The notes under the pieces were generated by a model that had not been told where the DNA came from, did no database searches, and saw only the letters and a list, made by a program, of their open reading frames with translations. Below, in pieces: positions 1 to 4,987 of a stretch of DNA of 6,074 bases. Position 1 is the stretch's first letter; each line of letters opens with the position of its first letter. Source of the stretch: Haloarculaceae archaeon (GTDB lineage: Archaea > Halobacteriota > Halobacteria > Halobacteriales > Haloarculaceae); the NCBI GenBank assembly GCA_018609945.1, contig JAHENO010000215.1, forward strand, positions 1 to 6,074, read 5' to 3'. Position numbers and translations under genes: made by a program.

Positions 1-134
1 AAGTAGGAGCGTAACGTAGGCGGACGCAAAGACGGATGATGCCGATCACAGACTTCCTGTCGTGTACGCGCGTGTTCAACAATATCGAATCGCTCTCGTC
101 GGAGCAATAACATCACGCCAAAACCTACGTCACA

Positions 135-161
135 GGTCTCGTTGCGGCCAGCAACAAGACC
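135..161. repeat. Inverted repeat 1 in transposase (10 of 11 pairs)
   Basis: The arms 135-145 and 151-161 pair in 10 of 11 positions around a 5-base loop. The single mismatch is 140/156. The hairpin lies after the in-frame stop and ends directly before GTG 162, the only plausible restart codon. Confidence 0.7.
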
Positions 162-347
162 GTGGCAGGCATCGCACGCGAAGTCCTTCCAGCTGGAGAC
201 AAACGCGCCCTCAACAAGTTCCTCACCGAGTACAACTGGGACGAACAGCAATTCAACCACGAACGCCTCGAGGAACTCCAAAAACACGGCGAAACACGTT
301 GGTCAAAGGATGGCTACATCATCCTCGACGACACGATTACCGAGAAA

Positions 348-368
348 GCCGGGGACGAAGTCCCCGGC
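348..368. repeat. Inverted repeat 2 in transposase (9 bp stem)
   Basis: GCCGGGGAC at 348-356 is perfectly complementary to GTCCCCGGC at 360-368, with a GAA loop. It is a very GC-rich, stable stem in either DNA strand or in mRNA. It lies just after the first catalytic Asp codon. Confidence 0.8.
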
Positions 369-519
369 GTCGGCCACTTCTACGATCACGCTCAAGGCGA
401 CACGGTCTGGGGCCAAGACCTCATTTACGCCTTCTACGCTGACGACAAAACCGCCTATCCGCTTACCTTCCGCCTCTACGAACAGCAAAAGGAAGACGAC
501 CCGGACCACGACACCAAGT

Positions 520-541
520 ACGATCTCGCCCGCGAGATCGT
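520..541. repeat. Inverted repeat 3 in transposase (10 bp stem)
   Basis: ACGATCTCGC at 520-529 is perfectly complementary to GCGAGATCGT at 532-541, separated only by CC. This makes a near-continuous 22 bp palindrome, 14 bases before the next inverted repeat. Confidence 0.8.
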
Positions 542-554
542 CATTGAACTCGAA

Positions 555-590
555 GAAGAGGTAGGTGTGCCTGCGGACACCTACCTCTTC
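555..590. repeat. Inverted repeat 4 in transposase (14 bp stem)
   Basis: GAAGAGGTAGGTGT at 555-568 is perfectly complementary to ACACCTACCTCTTC at 577-590, with an 8-base loop. It is the longest uninterrupted stem in the window and ends one base before the codon for the second catalytic Asp (591-593). Confidence 0.88.
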
Positions 591-783
591 GACTCGTGGT
601 TCGCTCACGATTCTGGCCTTCCTGACCACATCGAATCCTACGACAAGGACTGGATCGGCCCGCTTCGGAGCAATCGGAAGGTGACGTACGCTGGCGAAGA
701 ACTCCGCGTCGATAGGCTGGCCGAGCGCATCGACACGGTTGAGCGCGATGTCGATGACGACACCTACCACATCTGGACGAAGA

Positions 784-817
784 AGCTTCCCGTCTCCCAG
801 CTGGGAGACGTGAAGCT
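784..817. repeat. Inverted repeat 5 in transposase (34 bp palindrome)
   Basis: Bases 791-810 are a perfect 20 bp palindrome centred between 800 and 801 (CGTCTCCCAG then its complement). After one mismatched pair (790/811) the symmetry resumes for six more pairs (784-789 with 812-817). In total 16 of 17 positions pair with no spacer. As DNA it could extrude a cruciform; as RNA it would form a hairpin with a strained tip. Confidence 0.88.
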
Positions 818-1001
818 GGTCATCGCAGAGAAAGAGACCGACGAAGACGAAGAGAACCCGGTCAAGTACCTCGCCACGAACAAAATCGACGCACCGACCG
901 AGCACGTGATTCGCTCCTACGGAATGCGATGGCGCATCGAGACGTTCTTCGAGGACTCGAAGCAGGATCTCGGCCTAGGAGACTGCGAGATGCAGACTGA
1001 C

Positions 1002-1029
1002 GAAGGTGCCAGCCGGCACTGGCACCTTC
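1002..1029. repeat. Inverted repeat 6 in transposase (11 bp stem)
   Basis: GAAGGTGCCAG at 1002-1012 is perfectly complementary to CTGGCACCTTC at 1019-1029 around a 6-base loop. It lies downstream of the catalytic Glu region, in the codons for the segment around SRHWHLL. Confidence 0.83.
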
Positions 1030-1084
1030 TCATGGCTGCCTACAGTCTCGTTCGTCTTGATCCCGATTCGAGCGTCTTGGGAAC

Positions 1085-1119
1085 GGTTCGCTCGAAGGCG
1101 TCATCGCTTCGAGCGAACC
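1085..1119. repeat. Inverted repeat 7 in transposase (13 bp stem)
   Basis: GGTTCGCTCGAAG at 1085-1097 is perfectly complementary to CTTCGAGCGAACC at 1107-1119 with a 9-base loop. It lies in the C-terminal coding part, about 125 bases before the transposase stop. Confidence 0.87.
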
Positions 1120-1229
1120 TCGAACATTCCCTGAAGGAAGCAGTGTACAACCTTCTCTCGTGGGTTCGAGACAACAATGATCGTGGCGTCGATGACCTTA
1201 TGGAAGAGAGCGACCACCTCTTCGTTCAC

Positions 1230-1352
1230 TCAACTGCTGACTAACGTGCAAAGCTGAGTTAGTGTTCCATACCCCTCCTCCGCGGCTCTCCGCTGCCACT
1301 CTTCTTTAGTAGTGGCTGTAACACTGATGTGGATCTGCTCCTTCTCTGGCAT
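1230..1352 (-). pseudogene. Truncated small gene, probable ribbon-helix-helix protein, cut by the IS
   Basis: An ATG at 1352 opens a 40-codon frame. The first 31 codons (1352-1260) read like a designed protein: a short strand (QIHISVTA), then a charged helix (TTKEEWQRRAAEEG), then YGTL. That is the pattern of the N-terminal half of many small haloarchaeal ribbon-helix-helix (Arc/CopG-like) DNA-binding proteins, whose second helix should follow. Instead the frame passes through CTAA at 1262-1259 into the end of the insertion sequence and stops at 1230-1232 with a tail (CTLVSS) that has no family sense. I infer that the element landed in codon 31 or 32, and the rest of the gene would be on the far side of the element, outside the window. 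It starts 54 bases past the secY stop on the same strand. It may have been an orphan or plasmid-type regulator. The function is inferred from pattern only. Confidence 0.55.
1259..1262. repeat. Putative IS target-site duplication (TTAG), right copy
   Basis: TTAG (CTAA on the minus strand) separates the presumed element end from the interrupted small gene. IS701-family elements are known to duplicate a 4-base YTAR sequence, and TTAG fits. The matching left copy would be outside the window, so the duplication itself is not shown. Confidence 0.45.
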
Positions 1353-1406
1353 ACCCCCGACTATGAGGATAACCTACAAAAACCTATGTACAAATTGTGT
1401 AGATAG
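1353..1406 (-). promoter_or_regulatory. AT-rich gap after secY: possible terminator and/or promoter
   Basis: These 54 bases are clearly AT-richer than both flanks. On the minus strand they contain TTTTTGTA (five T at 1382-1378) shortly after the secY stop, a plausible archaeal T-tract terminator for the ribosomal operon. The same T-rich box lies about 26 bases upstream of ATG 1352, the distance expected for a TATA element driving a leaderless haloarchaeal transcript of the small truncated gene. ACAAATTGT (1390-1398) is a small inverted repeat with a one-base centre. Sequence alone does not separate the two roles. Confidence 0.35.
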
Positions 1407-2852
1407 TTAGCCGAACATCTGGCGCATCATGGGGTGCATCTCCATGAGCTGCTCCTCGGCGATCTCCTCGTACATCTTGTAGGTGATCGACACAGTCAGC
1501 AGCAACCCGGTCCCGGAGACACCGCCGATGGTGCCCAGAATGTTGGCCATCACCGCAAGCAGTCCGACCAGTGCGCCGCCGATGACGGTCACCTGCGGGA
1601 TGTACTGCTCTAACACTCGTTCGATACTGCGGACGTTCTGGCGGAAGCCGGGGATTTGCATCCCGGAGTTATGGATCTGCTGGGCGGTCGCGTCGGGGCC
1701 CATGTCGGTCGTCTCCACCCAGAAGATAGCGAAGATGGCGCCGCCGACGACCATGATCGTCAGGTCGACGGTCGTCCGGATGGCGAGTTGCCAGGCCGGG
1801 TCCGTCAGCTGGTACAGCGGCGTCTGGACCGGGGCGAGATAGTAGAAGAGCCCGCCGGTGGGTTGGCCCTGCTGGTAGGTGCCCAGCCAGGCCGGCAGCG
1901 ACGCGAGCTGTGCGTTCAGGATCCGGCCGATGAACTGGATGTTTGCCTGCAGTGCGCGGACGAGAATCATCGGCAGGACGCTCGCGTAAATGAGCTTCAC
2001 CGGGTACCGGCCCCGGGCCCCTTTGACCCGCGCGTTCGAGAGCGGGATCTCGACGCGGACGCTCTCGGCGTAGACGACGGTCACGAAGATGGCGATGGTC
2101 GTCAGGATGGGAATGATGTTTCCGACCCCGAGCAACAGCGCCTCGACCCCGGAGGGCGTCAGCGGCGGCGGAATCGGCTCGTTACCCAGGAGCACGGCGA
2201 TCCACGTCGGGATGATCCCCCGGTCGACGCCCAGCCCGGGGATGGCGATGACGCCACCGATCAGGCGCTGGGAGACGCCGGCAATAATGAACAGCCCGAC
2301 ACCCGAGCCGACGCCCCACTTGCTGACCACTTCGTCCATGTAGAGGATCAGAATGCCGCCCAGGAACACCTGGACGAACATCAGCCACTGGACGCCGGCC
2401 AGCCCGATACCAAGCGACTGTGCGACCTGGGGGCTGGGCGGGAGGAACTCCCCGGCAAAGACCATCGGCAGGGCCGTCAGGGCCGACATGATGATGACCA
2501 GTAACTTCTGGAGGCCCTGGTAGAGCACCTGGTCGCGGGGGTTGTTCTGCGTGTCGAGACCGAGCAGGTCGGCACCGCCGAGCAACTGCAGGACGATGCT
2601 CGCCGTGACGATCGGACCGATCCCGAGTTGCAGGATGGTCCCCTGGCCGCCGGCGAGGATCGACCGGAACTGCCCGAACGCTTCGGTCCCCTGCCCCTGG
2701 AGGCCGAACAGGAAGACGTTCGTCAGGAAGAAATAGAGCACGAGGATGCCGGCCGTCCACGCGAGCTTGCGTTTGAAGGGGACGTGGCGCTCGGGGCGGC
2801 GGACCGCGGGCATCCGCGTGAGTACCGGTTCGGCGGTGTCCTTCCAGCTCAT
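1407..2852 (-). CDS. secY: Preprotein translocase subunit SecY
   Basis: SecY is the ten-helix channel of the Sec translocon in the cytoplasmic membrane. With SecE and Sec61-beta it passes secreted proteins and inserts membrane proteins delivered by SRP. The 481-residue product has the usual archaeal length. Visible landmarks are TM1 (about 30-50); the plug segment (about 55-66); the first SecY signature GIGPIVTASIVLQLL (77-91) in TM2; the second signature MDEVVSKWGVGSGVGLFI (172-189); a basic cytosolic loop SNARVKGARGRYP (272-284); and the conserved ribosome/SRP-receptor loop with GPDATAQQIHNSGMQIPGFR near 385-410. The C-terminus is short, ending in HPMMRQMFG. The start ATG shares one base with the rpl15 stop (TAATG), and no Shine-Dalgarno sequence precedes it, suggesting translational coupling. 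It is the last gene of the operon here. The stop at 1407-1409 is followed by AT-rich DNA and then the mobile insertion. Identity is very secure. Confidence 0.98.
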   Translation of the reverse strand: MSWKDTAEPVLTRMPAVRRPERHVPFKRKLAWTAGILVLYFFLTNVFLFGLQGQGTEAFGQFRSILAGGQGTILQLGIGPIVTASIVLQLLGGADLLGLDTQNNPRDQVLYQGLQKLLVIIMSALTALPMVFAGEFLPPSPQVAQSLGIGLAGVQWLMFVQVFLGGILILYMDEVVSKWGVGSGVGLFIIAGVSQRLIGGVIAIPGLGVDRGIIPTWIAVLLGNEPIPPPLTPSGVEALLLGVGNIIPILTTIAIFVTVVYAESVRVEIPLSNARVKGARGRYPVKLIYASVLPMILVRALQANIQFIGRILNAQLASLPAWLGTYQQGQPTGGLFYYLAPVQTPLYQLTDPAWQLAIRTTVDLTIMVVGGAIFAIFWVETTDMGPDATAQQIHNSGMQIPGFRQNVRSIERVLEQYIPQVTVIGGALVGLLAVMANILGTIGGVSGTGLLLTVSITYKMYEEIAEEQLMEMHPMMRQMFG

Positions 2853-3337
2853 TATGAGTCGTCAGTTTCGTCGTCGGTATCGGCCTTTCGCTTTTCGCCG
2901 CGGTCGGACAGTTCCGCGCCCCCGCCGGCGGCGTCGAGTTTCTCCACCGCGCTCGCCGAGAAGGCGTCGGCGACGACCGTCAGCGCCGAGCGCACCTGGC
3001 CGCCGCCGAGGACTTTCACCGCGTCGGCCTCGTGGCCGTCCTCGACGACGTCGCGGGCGTCGATCCGGTAGCCGTCCTCGGTTTCCTCGGCGGCGCCCTC
3101 TGCAGCGAGCAGCGGGGCGTCCTCGTCGAGCGTCCGGACGTCGACGGTCAGCACCTCGTCTTTGACCTTGTCCGGGCGCGTGAAGCCGTGTTTGCCCAGC
3201 GGCTCGTAGTTGTGGAACTCGTGTTTGTCCCGGCCGGCGGCGCCGCGACCGCCGCGGTTGCCGGCACCCCGGCGGTTCTTGTGGGTGCCGCCGCCGTGGG
3301 TGCGCGACCCCCGCTGGCGTTTCTTCTTGTCCGTCAT
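2852..3337 (-). CDS. rpl15: 50S ribosomal protein L15 (uL15)
   Basis: L15 binds 23S rRNA in the core of the large subunit and is a late-assembly protein. The 161-residue product shows the archaeal layout: an extended Gly/Arg/His-rich N-terminal tail (about 1-40, with RTHGGGTHKNRRGAGNRGG) that threads into rRNA, then a globular domain, and the L15 signature region VKVLGGGQVRSALTVVADAFS (about 108-128). The end is markedly acidic (KADTDDETDDS), a haloarchaeal adaptation. The start at 3337 overlaps the rpl30 stop by four bases (ATGA) and has GGAGG seven bases upstream. The frame stays open upstream to 3553, but that part is the shadow of rpl30. The stop overlaps the secY start by one base. Confidence 0.97.
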   Translation of the reverse strand: MTDKKKRQRGSRTHGGGTHKNRRGAGNRGGRGAAGRDKHEFHNYEPLGKHGFTRPDKVKDEVLTVDVRTLDEDAPLLAAEGAAEETEDGYRIDARDVVEDGHEADAVKVLGGGQVRSALTVVADAFSASAVEKLDAAGGGAELSDRGEKRKADTDDETDDS

Positions 3338-3798
3338 CGCATCGCCTCCAGCAGCGCGTCGATCTCCTCGGTGCTGTGCTTCCCGAGTTCGCCGCCCTCC
3401 TTGACGGGGTGTTTGATGCCGTCGTGACCGCCACGGGGCGGGTGCAGCCGCAGCGTCGGCGAGAGACCCTGCTCCTGGAGCGTGGTCTCCTCGGCCAGCA
3501 GCGCCTCGGCGAGTGCCGAGACGTCCGCATAGTCGGTGTTCGCTTCGACCCACTCGTCGTCGATGTCCGCGCTGCCCTCGGCGGGTTCGCCGCGCTGGCG
3601 GAGGAGGAGTTCGACCGTCTCCTGGCTGGGTTCGCCCACGGCGACGAAGTCGTTGACCTTCGTCACCATGCCCTCGTAGGCCGGCGTCTCCGGGACGAAG
3701 GTGGCGTGGTTGACGCGGGTGAGGTTCAGCATCTCGAGCGTATCGAGCACGTCGCCGTCGACGTTCACTTCGCCGCGCAACTGGACGAGTGCCTGCAT
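3334..3798 (-). CDS. rpl30: 50S ribosomal protein L30 (uL30)
   Basis: L30 is a small 23S rRNA-binding protein of the large subunit. The 154-residue archaeal form has the bacterial-like core (MQALVQLRGEVNVDGDVLDTLEMLNL, then NHATFVPE) followed by the archaeal/eukaryotic L7-type extension ending in LSPTLRLHPPRGGHDGIKHP (112-131) and a short C-terminal helix. From memory, length and sequence match the Haloarcula L30 well. Two ATG codons abut (3801 and 3798). I chose 3798 because the mature family start is a single Met before Q/H-A-L-V-Q-L, and because GAGGTGA at 3812-3806 is seven bases from 3798 but only four from 3801. The gene overlaps the rps5 stop by one base (four if 3801 is used), and rpl15 overlaps its own stop by four. 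Confidence 0.96.
   Translation of the reverse strand: MQALVQLRGEVNVDGDVLDTLEMLNLTRVNHATFVPETPAYEGMVTKVNDFVAVGEPSQETVELLLRQRGEPAEGSADIDDEWVEANTDYADVSALAEALLAEETTLQEQGLSPTLRLHPPRGGHDGIKHPVKEGGELGKHSTEEIDALLEAMR
3345..3349 (-). promoter_or_regulatory. Ribosome binding site of rpl15
   Basis: GGAGG on the minus strand lies inside the last codons of rpl30, seven bases before ATG 3337. It fixes the rpl15 start against the longer open frame running to 3553. Confidence 0.75.
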
Positions 3799-4433
3799 CA
3801 TTCGATCACCTCTCGTTTCTCCCAGGTCTCCTGGGGGACCCGCGCCTGTGCGGTGTTTCGCAGGGCGTTGAACGTCGCCTTCGCGAAGTTGACCGTGGTG
3901 CGGGTGTTCCCCGAGGAGCGTGTCCAGATGTCCTCGATGCCCGCGAGTTCGAGTACCTTGCGGACGGTCTCCCCGCCCGCGAGGCCCAGCCCGCGGGGTG
4001 CCGGCCGCAACTCCACCTCGACGCTGCCCGCCTTGCCGGTCGTCCGGAGTGCGACGGTGTGGGGGCGCCCACAGCCACACTCCCAGGACCCGCAGCCACG
4101 GGAGATGTTGATGAGATTGAGTTTGCCGATCTCGATGGCCTTCTGGATCGCGCCACCGACCTGGTCGTCGCGGCCCTCGGCGTAGCCGACGAGGCCGTTG
4201 CGGTTGCCCACGACCACGACACAGCGGAACTTCACCCGCCGTCCCGAGTCGGTCATCCGCTGGACCATGTTGATGTCCAGCACCTCGTCCTCCAGGTCGG
4301 GGACGAGCTGGTCGACTATTTCGGGTTCCTTCAGCGGCAGCCCGGCGTTCAGGGCCTCCTGCATCGAGTCGATCTCGCCGTCGGCGACCTGTTTGCCGAG
4401 CCGCGTCTGGGGTACCCATCCGTTCTCGCTCAT
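3798..4433 (-). CDS. rps5: 30S ribosomal protein S5 (uS5)
   Basis: S5 sits at the back of the small subunit near the mRNA entry side and contributes to decoding accuracy. The 211-residue product has an archaeal N-terminal extension (1-45, with NGWVPQTRLGKQV), then the S5 double-stranded RNA-binding-like domain with the family signature RVKFRCVVVVGNRNGLVGYAEG (66-87), and the C-terminal domain (about 125-200, with PRGLGLAGGETVRKVLELAGI). Between them is the archaeal/eukaryotic cysteine cluster GCGSWECGCGRPH (C114, C119, C121 plus H125), a possible metal-binding site; this is inference. The start at 4433 overlaps the rpl18 stop in ATGA and has GGTGAG five bases upstream. Identity is very secure. 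Confidence 0.98.
   Translation of the reverse strand: MSENGWVPQTRLGKQVADGEIDSMQEALNAGLPLKEPEIVDQLVPDLEDEVLDINMVQRMTDSGRRVKFRCVVVVGNRNGLVGYAEGRDDQVGGAIQKAIEIGKLNLINISRGCGSWECGCGRPHTVALRTTGKAGSVEVELRPAPRGLGLAGGETVRKVLELAGIEDIWTRSSGNTRTTVNFAKATFNALRNTAQARVPQETWEKREVIE
3806..3812 (-). promoter_or_regulatory. Ribosome binding site of rpl30
   Basis: GAGGTGA on the minus strand lies within the end of rps5. Its seven-base spacing favours ATG 3798 over the adjacent ATG 3801 as the rpl30 start. Confidence 0.65.
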
Positions 4434-4987
4434 AGGCTCTCACCTAGTAGTGTGTCTCGCATGTCGTCGAAGTGTTCCGGGAGATCCGTCGCGTCGAAGT
4501 CGCCGCTGTACAGCGGCTCCTCGCGTTGCTCGGCGTACTCGGCGATGTGCTCGCCGCGCGTGCGCGACCAGTCCGCGAGGACGTCGTCGTTGTGCGGGAT
4601 CTCCAGCCCGGCGTCGATTGCTCCTTCCTGTACTGCGAATACCTTGCTCCCCGGTGTCGGGGAGTTGAGGCCGATATCGAGTACCGCTTCGTCGAGGCCC
4701 GCCTCGAGGGCGCGCAGGCCGGCGAGCAGCCCGGTCAGGTAGGCCGCGGGCATGTTGCCCGTCGGTGCCTCCCAGCCGTGCTCGCGCAGGTCGCCCGAGT
4801 GGGCGCTCGCGACCGTCCGGTCGCCCTGCGGACCGGTAACAACCAGCTGCGCCCTGACGTGTTTGTTGCTCGTGCGAGCAACGAGGCGTGGTTTGCCCGA
4901 TTTCAACAGGCGCAACCGTTGGTGGTAGTCGGTCCGGGCCTCGCGGCGGCGCCGCATCGGCACCGTGTAGCGTGGTCCACTAGCCAT
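4430..4987 (-). CDS. rpl18: 50S ribosomal protein L18 (uL18)
   Basis: L18 binds 5S rRNA and, with L5, docks it on the central protuberance of the large subunit. The 185-residue product is the long archaeal/eukaryotic L5e-like form. It has a basic N-terminus (GPRYTVPMRRRREARTDYHQRL, 4-25), the 5S rRNA-binding core with KPRLVARTSNKHVRAQLV (32-49), the conserved LDIGLNSPTPGSKVFAVQEGAIDAG (103-127), and an acidic C-terminal helix region ending in DLPEHFDDMRDTLLG. The frame can be extended to a GTG at 4996, but that codon lies inside the GGTGAG ribosome binding site (4997-4992) and the family begins at MA(S/T)GPRY, so I use ATG 4987. The gene overlaps rpl19e by eight bases and rps5 by four. Confidence 0.97.
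   Translation of the reverse strand: MASGPRYTVPMRRRREARTDYHQRLRLLKSGKPRLVARTSNKHVRAQLVVTGPQGDRTVASAHSGDLREHGWEAPTGNMPAAYLTGLLAGLRALEAGLDEAVLDIGLNSPTPGSKVFAVQEGAIDAGLEIPHNDDVLADWSRTRGEHIAEYAEQREEPLYSGDFDATDLPEHFDDMRDTLLGESL
4439..4444 (-). promoter_or_regulatory. Ribosome binding site of rps5
   Basis: GGTGAG on the minus strand lies inside the end of rpl18, five bases before ATG 4433. It resembles the site in front of rpl18. Confidence 0.6.

Larger units (their letters stand above)
36..1244 (+). pseudogene. IS701-like DDE transposase with in-frame nonsense codon
   Basis: The transposase would cut and paste the element through an RNase H-fold DDE active site. Read from ATG 36 (or 39) the frame gives about 402 codons, with TAA at codon 25 (108-110). 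The protein sense continues in the same frame on both sides (MMPITDFLSC before, HHAKTYVTGLVAASNKTV after), so this is a point nonsense change rather than a frameshift. The longest open part begins at GTG 162, codon 43. The catalytic residues look intact: first Asp in YIILDDT (codon at 327), second Asp in YLFDSWFA (591), Glu in YGMRWRIE (939), and a full Y-(2)-R-(3)-E-(6)-K signature. The only plausible restart, GTG 162, would lose 42 N-terminal residues, including part of the presumed DNA-binding region, so activity is doubtful. The coding region holds seven unusual inverted repeats, listed separately. A sequencing error at 108-110 cannot be excluded. Confidence 0.82.
1..1258 (+). mobile_element. 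IS701-like insertion sequence, left end outside window
   Basis: This stretch is most of an insertion sequence carrying one DDE transposase gene. I place the right end at 1258 for three reasons: the transposase frame closes at 1244, the next four bases (1259-1262) read TTAG, which fits the YTAR target known for the IS701 family, and a different gene's reading frame starts to make sense immediately beyond. The left end cannot be placed. Only 35 bases precede the transposase start, and they contain no inverted match to the right tip (read inward: CTCAGCTTTGCACG), so the left terminus is probably before base 1. The element lies opposite to the ribosomal operon and converges on it. Base and codon use is less GC-rich than in the operon, as expected for mobile DNA. 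The family call rests on the transposase; an IS4-superfamily relative other than IS701 is possible. Confidence 0.75.

Noticed and set aside
1..35. Search for the left terminal inverted repeat of the insertion sequence
   Set aside because: No convincing inverted match to the right tip CTCAGCTTTGCACG is present; the left end is probably outside the window.
62..564. Two other plus-strand frames over the transposase start, checked as a possible frameshift partner or alternative N-terminus
   Set aside because: Neither has protein sense; the true N-terminus is in the same frame as the main transposase, interrupted only by the TAA at 108-110.
303..905. Minus-strand open frame inside the transposase (200 codons)
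   Set aside because: It is a shadow of the transposase frame, caused by complementary GAC/GTC and GAA/TTC codons; no start signal or recognisable domain.
1240..1258. Possible two-base deletion near the transposase stop (a shifted frame reads N-V-Q-S then TGA at 1255-1257)
   Set aside because: The idea depends on a half-remembered family C-terminus; the sequence alone cannot show that the tail has been lost.
1656..2504. Long plus-strand open frame opposite secY (282 codons)
   Set aside because: It is antisense to an unmistakable SecY and its composition (Asp, Arg, Gly, Gln, Pro rich) is what GC-rich codons give in the opposite frame.
3463..3489. Quasi-palindrome in rpl30 (11 of 13 pairs)
   Set aside because: It has two mismatched pairs and a longest perfect run of only six, much weaker than those in the transposase; plausible by chance in GC-rich coding DNA.
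3334..4443. Upstream extension of the rpl30 frame to a 369-codon protein, and of rpl15 to 233 codons
   Set aside because: The extra N-terminal parts are out-of-frame readings of rps5 and rpl30; ribosome binding sites and family starts fix 3798 and 3337.
3376..4742. Plus-strand open frames opposite rpl30, rps5 and rpl18
   Set aside because: They cover well-identified ribosomal genes in antisense, have no family sense, and are typical of high-GC genomes.
4865..4882. 8 bp stem with two-base loop inside rpl18
   Set aside because: About one such stem is expected by chance in 6 kb, and it encodes conserved L18 residues.
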